Part shown: piece by piece, positions 59,244-64,000 of the stretch | Numbering within the stretch: the first letter of the stretch is position 1 | How the letters are laid out: each line of letters starts with the position of its first letter | Source of the DNA: Achromobacter spanius | GTDB taxonomy: Bacteria; Pseudomonadota; Gammaproteobacteria; Burkholderiales; Burkholderiaceae_B | Assembly (NCBI RefSeq): GCF_029637605.1 | Contig: NZ_CP121261.1 | Location: 1,426,001-1,490,000, forward strand | Reading direction: 5' to 3' | Length of the DNA stretch: 64,000 bases | Made by a program: the position numbers and the translations under genes | The notes under the pieces: generated by a model | Told to the model about the DNA's origin: nothing | Databases searched by the model: none | The model's input: only the letters and a program-made list of their open reading frames with translations

Positions 59244-60146
59244 ATGAATTACGACGTGATCATTGTGGGCGGCAGTTTTGCCGGCCTGTCGGCTGCCATG
59301 CAACTGGCTCGCGCCAGACGGCGCATCGCGCTGATTGATGGCGGCCAGCCCCGCAACCGCTACGCCGCGCACTCGCATGGCTTCCTGGGTCAGGACGGCA
59401 AGACGCCGCAAGACATCGTGCAACAGGCCCGCGAACAATTGGCCCACTATCCCACCGTGACATTCCTGGATGGCGATGCGGTAACGGCCAGCGGGTCAAT
59501 CGGCCGCTTGCAGGTGATGATGGCCGACGGGCAGCAGGTACAGGGCAAGCGGCTGATTTTGGCCACGGGGCTGCGCGACGAACTCCCCGCCCTGCCCGGC
59601 TTGAACGAGCGTTGGGGCAAGACGGTCTTGCACTGCCCTTACTGCCATGGCTATGAAGTGGCCGGGAGCCCGTTGGGCGTGATGGCGGCGCATCCGCTGT
59701 CGGCGCACCAGGCCATGCTGCTGCCGGACTGGGGGCCCACTACGTTCTTCACCCAAGGTGAATTTGAACCGGATGAGGAACAGGCCGCTTTGATGGCCAA
59801 GCGCGGCGTGCGTATCGAACGCAGCCCTATCGTTGAATTGATGGGCACGGCCCCTGGTTTGGACGCGGTCAAACTGGCCGATGGACGGCGCATGGCCATC
59901 CACGCGTTGTTCGTGGCCAGCAAGACGCACATGGCCAGCCCGCTGGCCGCGCAATTAGGATGCGCGTTCAACGACGGCCCCTTGGGTCCGTTGATTCGCG
60001 TGGATGATCTGCGGCAGACAAGCGTTGAAGGCGTCTTTGCCGCGGGCGACGCCGCCATTCCCATGAGCAACGCCACGCTAGCCAGCGCGTCCGGCGTGAT
60101 GGCGGGCGTGTGCGCGCATCGGTCGCTGGTGATGGACTGCTCGTAG
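59244..60146 (+). CDS. Thioredoxin-reductase-like FAD/NAD(P) oxidoreductase
   Basis: A 300-residue flavoprotein. Seen: YDVIIVGGSFAGLSAAMQLARA (FAD fold), HCPYCHGYE with a CPYC redox pair at the place of TrxB CATC, and GVFAAGDAAIPMSNATLASASGVMAGV at the C-terminal FAD motif. This is the TrxB-like group with diverged disulfide, often found with regulators of redox or xenobiotic response. ATG at 59244 (AGGAG 7 nt upstream) is preferred over 59226. The TAG stop lies inside the end of a 146-bp repeat, so the last residues may be repeat-derived. Confidence 0.88.
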   Translation: MNYDVIIVGGSFAGLSAAMQLARARRRIALIDGGQPRNRYAAHSHGFLGQDGKTPQDIVQQAREQLAHYPTVTFLDGDAVTASGSIGRLQVMMADGQQVQGKRLILATGLRDELPALPGLNERWGKTVLHCPYCHGYEVAGSPLGVMAAHPLSAHQAMLLPDWGPTTFFTQGEFEPDEEQAALMAKRGVRIERSPIVELMGTAPGLDAVKLADGRRMAIHALFVASKTHMASPLAAQLGCAFNDGPLGPLIRVDDLRQTSVEGVFAAGDAAIPMSNATLASASGVMAGVCAHRSLVMDCS

Positions 60147-60287
60147 GATGGGTGAAGCGCGCGATGCGTGGCACAAGAACCTGGCCGAGGATCGCGCGTA
60201 ACCCATCGCGCGGACGTTGCCGATGGGTTGCGCGCGACAGGCGCCAGTTTTCGCGGGCAGGCGGTGCCGCGCTTCACCCATCCTACG
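60142..60287. repeat. 146-bp palindromic repeat element, copy 1
   Basis: The element is bounded by near-perfect terminal inverted repeats: CGTAGGATGGGTGAAGCGCG at one end and its complement (ending CACCCATCCTACG) at the other. Inside, GCGCGTAACCCATC and GATGGGTTGCGCGC form a second inverted repeat. Nested palindromes of this size and no coding capacity resemble a MITE- or REP-like element. Confidence 0.85.
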
Positions 60288-60315
60288 CATCGTGAATAGC
60301 ACACCGATCCCGGCT

Positions 60316-60461
60316 CGTAGGATGGGTGAAGCGCGCGCTACCCGTCCCAAGAACCCGACCGAGGATCGCGCGTAACCCATCGCGCGGACGTTGCTGATGG
60401 GTTACGCGCGACAGGCGCCAGTCTTCGCGGGCAGGCGGTGCCGCGCTTCACCCATCCTACG
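60316..60461. repeat. 146-bp palindromic repeat element, copy 2
   Basis: Same length, same orientation and same nested inverted repeats as copy 1, separated from it by 28 bp. A few positions differ (for example GATGGGTTACGCGC). It ends just before the stop of the His-rich hydrolase. Confidence 0.85.
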
Positions 60462-60487
60462 AATTGTGGGTAGGAGGCCGGGCCGGG

Positions 60488-61786
60488 TCACAGGTTGGCG
60501 GGCGTCGGTGTCGGCCGGATCACGGTATCGCTGACGTGCGCCTTGAAGAACGCCGCCATGCGGGCGTTCCAGGCTTGATGGAATTGGCTGCGGTCGAAGC
60601 CGGGCGCGTCCCGGCAGATGTCGGCTTGCGTCTGGTCGGGCCGGCAAGGCGCCAGGAACGCGAAGTGGCCCGCACCTGCCACCACCTGATAATCCGGAGC
60701 GTGGCGCTGACCCCGGCCCTTATCCTGGCCCTGGCCACTATCCTGCCCCTGGCCATTATCCTGCCCCTGCCCCCAACCCAGCCCCTGCCTCACCGCCTCC
60801 ACACTGGCCGGCGTTACGCCTTCGCCGCCCAGCGCCGAAGCCCAAAGCTGCACGGGGATTTTCACCGCCCGCAACGCGTCACCCGGAAAAACATTCAGTG
60901 GGTCTGCAATGACCAGCGCCTTGATGCGCGCATCCTGCACATAGGGTTGTTGAGGAATTTTCCCGGACGCGATATCGCGGCACATGGGTAACGTCGGCGC
61001 GTCCTGGCAAACCGCCAGGCCTGCCTGAAAATCTGGCTTGGCGCCGGCCAGCACCAACGCCGTGTACGCGCCGCGAGAAAAGCCAAAGGCGCCGATCTTG
61101 GTCGAATCCACGCGCGCCTGCTGCGGCCAGGCCGTCGTCATGTAATCGATCACGCGCCGTATCTCACGCGGGCGCGTCGAAAATATTGACAGATATCCTT
61201 GCCGCGAGCTGTCCTGCGCGTTGTCGCCCACGTGGTTGATGGCGACCACCACGAAGCCCGCATCCGCCAGCGCCGCGGCGGTGTCGTGATGGCTTAAGAA
61301 TGAACCGGCCGACCCGTGCGACATCACGATCAAGGGATGCCGGCCGTCGGGTACGGCGCAGTTCAAGACGCCCGGGATGGTGGTGCGACCCAGCTTGATA
61401 TCAGTGGCCGGCGCGGCGCAAGGCGTCCAGATGCCACCGGTGAGCGCCGGGCCATTCATGTCCATGGGTATCGTCAGGCGCTGGAAGCCGGCAGCCTGGG
61501 CGGCGCCGGGCGCAAGGGCGCAGGCAAGAAGGAGGACAAGCGCGGGAACCGTGGCGCAAAGCGTGCGCCATAAGTAATGTCGATGCGTATCGCCGTGCGT
61601 ATCACCATGCGGACGTCCATGCATATCGCCCTGCGAATGCCGATGCGGATGCCGATGCATATCGCCCTGCGAATGCCGATGCGGATGCCGATGCATATCG
61701 CCCTGCGAATGTCGATGCGAATGGTGATGCGGGTTCCGAGACGAATCGCGATGCGGATGGCAATTGCAATGGGAATGCAGAGTCAT
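60488..61786 (-). CDS. Dienelactone-hydrolase-like alpha/beta hydrolase with His-rich repeat N-terminus
   Basis: A 432-residue protein. Residues 1-70 are extremely His-rich, with repeats of HRHPHRHSQGDM; a hydrophobic signal-like segment (about 72-92, LCATVPALVLLLACALAPG) follows. The hydrolase domain has LIVMSHGSAGS, nucleophile GFSRGAYTA and a late GAGHFAFL histidine motif, resembling dienelactone hydrolases/PAF-acetylhydrolases. A low-complexity insert GQGQDNGQGQDSGQGQDK lies before the catalytic His. ATG at 61786 is the first; in-frame ATGs also occur in every repeat (codons 31, 43, 55), so the true start is uncertain. Confidence 0.78.
   Translation of the reverse strand: MTLHSHCNCHPHRDSSRNPHHHSHRHSQGDMHRHPHRHSQGDMHRHPHRHSQGDMHGRPHGDTHGDTHRHYLWRTLCATVPALVLLLACALAPGAAQAAGFQRLTIPMDMNGPALTGGIWTPCAAPATDIKLGRTTIPGVLNCAVPDGRHPLIVMSHGSAGSFLSHHDTAAALADAGFVVVAINHVGDNAQDSSRQGYLSIFSTRPREIRRVIDYMTTAWPQQARVDSTKIGAFGFSRGAYTALVLAGAKPDFQAGLAVCQDAPTLPMCRDIASGKIPQQPYVQDARIKALVIADPLNVFPGDALRAVKIPVQLWASALGGEGVTPASVEAVRQGLGWGQGQDNGQGQDSGQGQDKGRGQRHAPDYQVVAGAGHFAFLAPCRPDQTQADICRDAPGFDRSQFHQAWNARMAAFFKAHVSDTVIRPTPTPANL
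60721..60774 (-). repeat. 18-bp tandem repeat within the hydrolase gene
   Basis: Three 18-bp units (beginning TATCCTGGCC or TATCCTGCCC) encode the repeating hexapeptide GQGQDx on the minus strand. Confidence 0.85.
61621..61728 (-). repeat. 36-bp tandem repeat encoding a His-rich dodecapeptide
   Basis: Units begin at 61621, 61657 and 61693; the first two are identical and the third is diverged in its second half. Read on the minus strand they encode HRHPHRHSQGDM. Confidence 0.9.
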
Positions 61787-61905
61787 GGTCGAACGGAGCG
61801 AGGAGAAAAGCCGGGTACCGACAATACCGGTATTCGGACTGGTCTTGTTGCGGAGGCGGCGCGGTAGAACAATGCCGCACACCGCAAATAACAGGATGGC
61901 TTCGA

Positions 61906-62547
61906 ATGCGTATTTCGTTCTTGCACACTATTGATGGCAATCAGGCCGTATTTGAGCATGCGGCGACCGACGCTGGCTTGCTCGTCACGCAGTTGCGCCA
62001 CGACGTGCGCCCAGACCTTCGGGAGGCGGTTGGCCAAGGCTTGGCAACGGACGACGCGTTGCGCGTTCAGGTCCGCGACGCGGTACGGAATCTGGCGGAC
62101 GAAGCTGATGCCGTCATCGTCACCTGCGCCACGCTGGGCCCCGTGGTGGACAGCCTCCAGGATTGGCCGGTGCCGGTCATTCGCGCTGACGTGGCCTTGG
62201 CTAAAGCAACGGCGGCCGCTAGCGTGGGCAAGCCGATCGTGGTGCTTTGCGCGGTGGCGTCCACCGTGGATGCCAACCGGGCGCTGTTCGAGCGCCATGC
62301 CCAGGCCAGCGGCGCATCGGTGGCGGTGCGGCTGGTGCCGGACGCGTGGCCCCTGTTCCAGGCGGGTGATAGGTCCGCGTGCTTGCAGGCCTGCGCACAC
62401 GCTGCGCAAGAGGCGTATGCGCAAGGTGCCGAGGTAGTGGCTTTTGCGCATCCGTGGATGGCAGACGCCGTGGCATTGGTGCAGGGTGAGCGCCGACCCG
62501 TGGACGCAGCGCGGGCGGCGTTGCAAGCCGGCTTGCAGACGCGCTAG
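61906..62547 (+). CDS. Asp/Glu racemase-family protein
   Basis: A 213-residue protein resembling aspartate/glutamate/hydantoin racemases. Seen: ISFLHTIDGNQAVFE at the N-terminus, DAVIVTCATLGPVVDSL with a cysteine in the position of the first catalytic Cys, and AEVVAFAHPWMADAVALV where the second Cys is expected but His is found. Loss of one catalytic Cys argues against a simple racemase. ATG at 61906. Divergent from the His-rich hydrolase, with a 119-bp gap. Confidence 0.7.
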   Translation: MRISFLHTIDGNQAVFEHAATDAGLLVTQLRHDVRPDLREAVGQGLATDDALRVQVRDAVRNLADEADAVIVTCATLGPVVDSLQDWPVPVIRADVALAKATAAASVGKPIVVLCAVASTVDANRALFERHAQASGASVAVRLVPDAWPLFQAGDRSACLQACAHAAQEAYAQGAEVVAFAHPWMADAVALVQGERRPVDAARAALQAGLQTR

Positions 62548-62627
62548 AGAAACTGGCTAGCGAACCAGCTGGCGAACGGACTACCGAACTGGCCAGGGAA
62601 CCGCCTGGCAGCCCCCCGCCCATTCTC

Positions 62628-62668
62628 CACCGCCCAAGGACAGCCGCTGCGGCTATCCGTGGGCGGTG
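62628..62668. terminator. Hairpin between convergent genes
   Basis: CACCGCCCA and TGGGCGGTG with further pairing inside (GGACAGCCGC / GCGGCTATCC) form a long stem between the racemase-like gene and the ABC binding-protein gene. No T run follows, so termination would be weak. Confidence 0.5.
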
Positions 62669-62689
62669 CCCTGCCCGCTTAACCAGCCC

Positions 62690-64000
<1,311 letters not shown>

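Noticed and set aside
60078..60380. Short frames inside the 146-bp repeats
   Set aside because: They repeat the same peptide twice because the DNA is repeated; nested palindromes explain the open frames.
61577..61867. Met/Arg-rich frame opposite the His-rich repeat (repeating MHIALRMPMRMP)
   Set aside because: It is the antisense reading of the 36-bp tandem array; it has no domain and no good ribosome site. The hydrolase on the other strand explains the DNA.

Overview
This window looks like chromosome from a high-GC betaproteobacterium of the Alcaligenaceae, most likely Achromobacter or a close Bordetella relative. The support is a Bug-type tripartite-tricarboxylate binding protein, a hybrid peroxiredoxin-glutaredoxin, FabV as enoyl-ACP reductase, a fused Mrp (Pha) AB subunit, a TorF-type porin and uniform GC-rich codon use. 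The genus is an inference from gene content. I count 59 protein-coding genes (the last one cut by the window edge), no rRNA or tRNA, no CRISPR array, no prophage and no complete insertion sequence.

Layout. 1-8.3 kb: EamA exporter, fabV, a short pilin-like protein, divergent ybbA/tesA whose start codons overlap, ppiD, a glycerophosphodiesterase and rlmJ. 8.4-14 kb: a dihydrolipoyl dehydrogenase, the Prx-Grx fusion and a copper module (copZ, divergent copA-cueR) with two CueR-type promoters. 14-21 kb: rlmD, an MFS carrier, LysR and Imm51-like genes, a TorF porin, a Spy-like periplasmic protein and a 3'-5' exonuclease. 21-27 kb: nlpD-pcm-surE, plsY, tsaD and an AzgA-type purine permease. 27-38.8 kb: a low-GC MATE transporter, a luciferase-like monooxygenase, thioredoxin, yigZ, a sulfonate/nitrate-type ABC operon with an extra binding protein, an ABC-F ATPase and a HAD-tadA-ldcA operon. 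38.9-46 kb: a secreted protein and the complete Mrp cation/proton antiporter operon. 46-64 kb: Bug protein, a hexad-repeat beta-helix protein, an EamA carrier, a YhaN/YhaO (SbcCD-like) pair, dadA with a divergent Lrp-family regulator, a DUF502-S4-Mrr-DUF2784 cluster, an acyl-CoA dehydrogenase, a thioredoxin-reductase-like flavoprotein, two 146-bp palindromic repeats, a His-rich dienelactone-hydrolase-like protein, an Asp/Glu-racemase-like protein and a truncated sugar-type ABC binding protein.

Most of the region is core housekeeping and transport. The most unusual items are: (i) a 337-residue protein with 30 uninterrupted hexad repeats plus a second Asp-rich hexad block; (ii) two unrelated hydrolases (LD-carboxypeptidase and dienelactone-hydrolase-like) that each carry a His-rich N-terminal extension, one built on a 36-bp tandem repeat; (iii) a pair of 146-bp palindromic elements, the first of which supplies the stop codon of the preceding gene; (iv) an Imm51-like immunity gene with no visible toxin; (v) a membrane-anchored Mrr-like nuclease domain translationally coupled to an S4 RNA-binding protein. 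All motif statements come from reading the sequence; no database search was possible.
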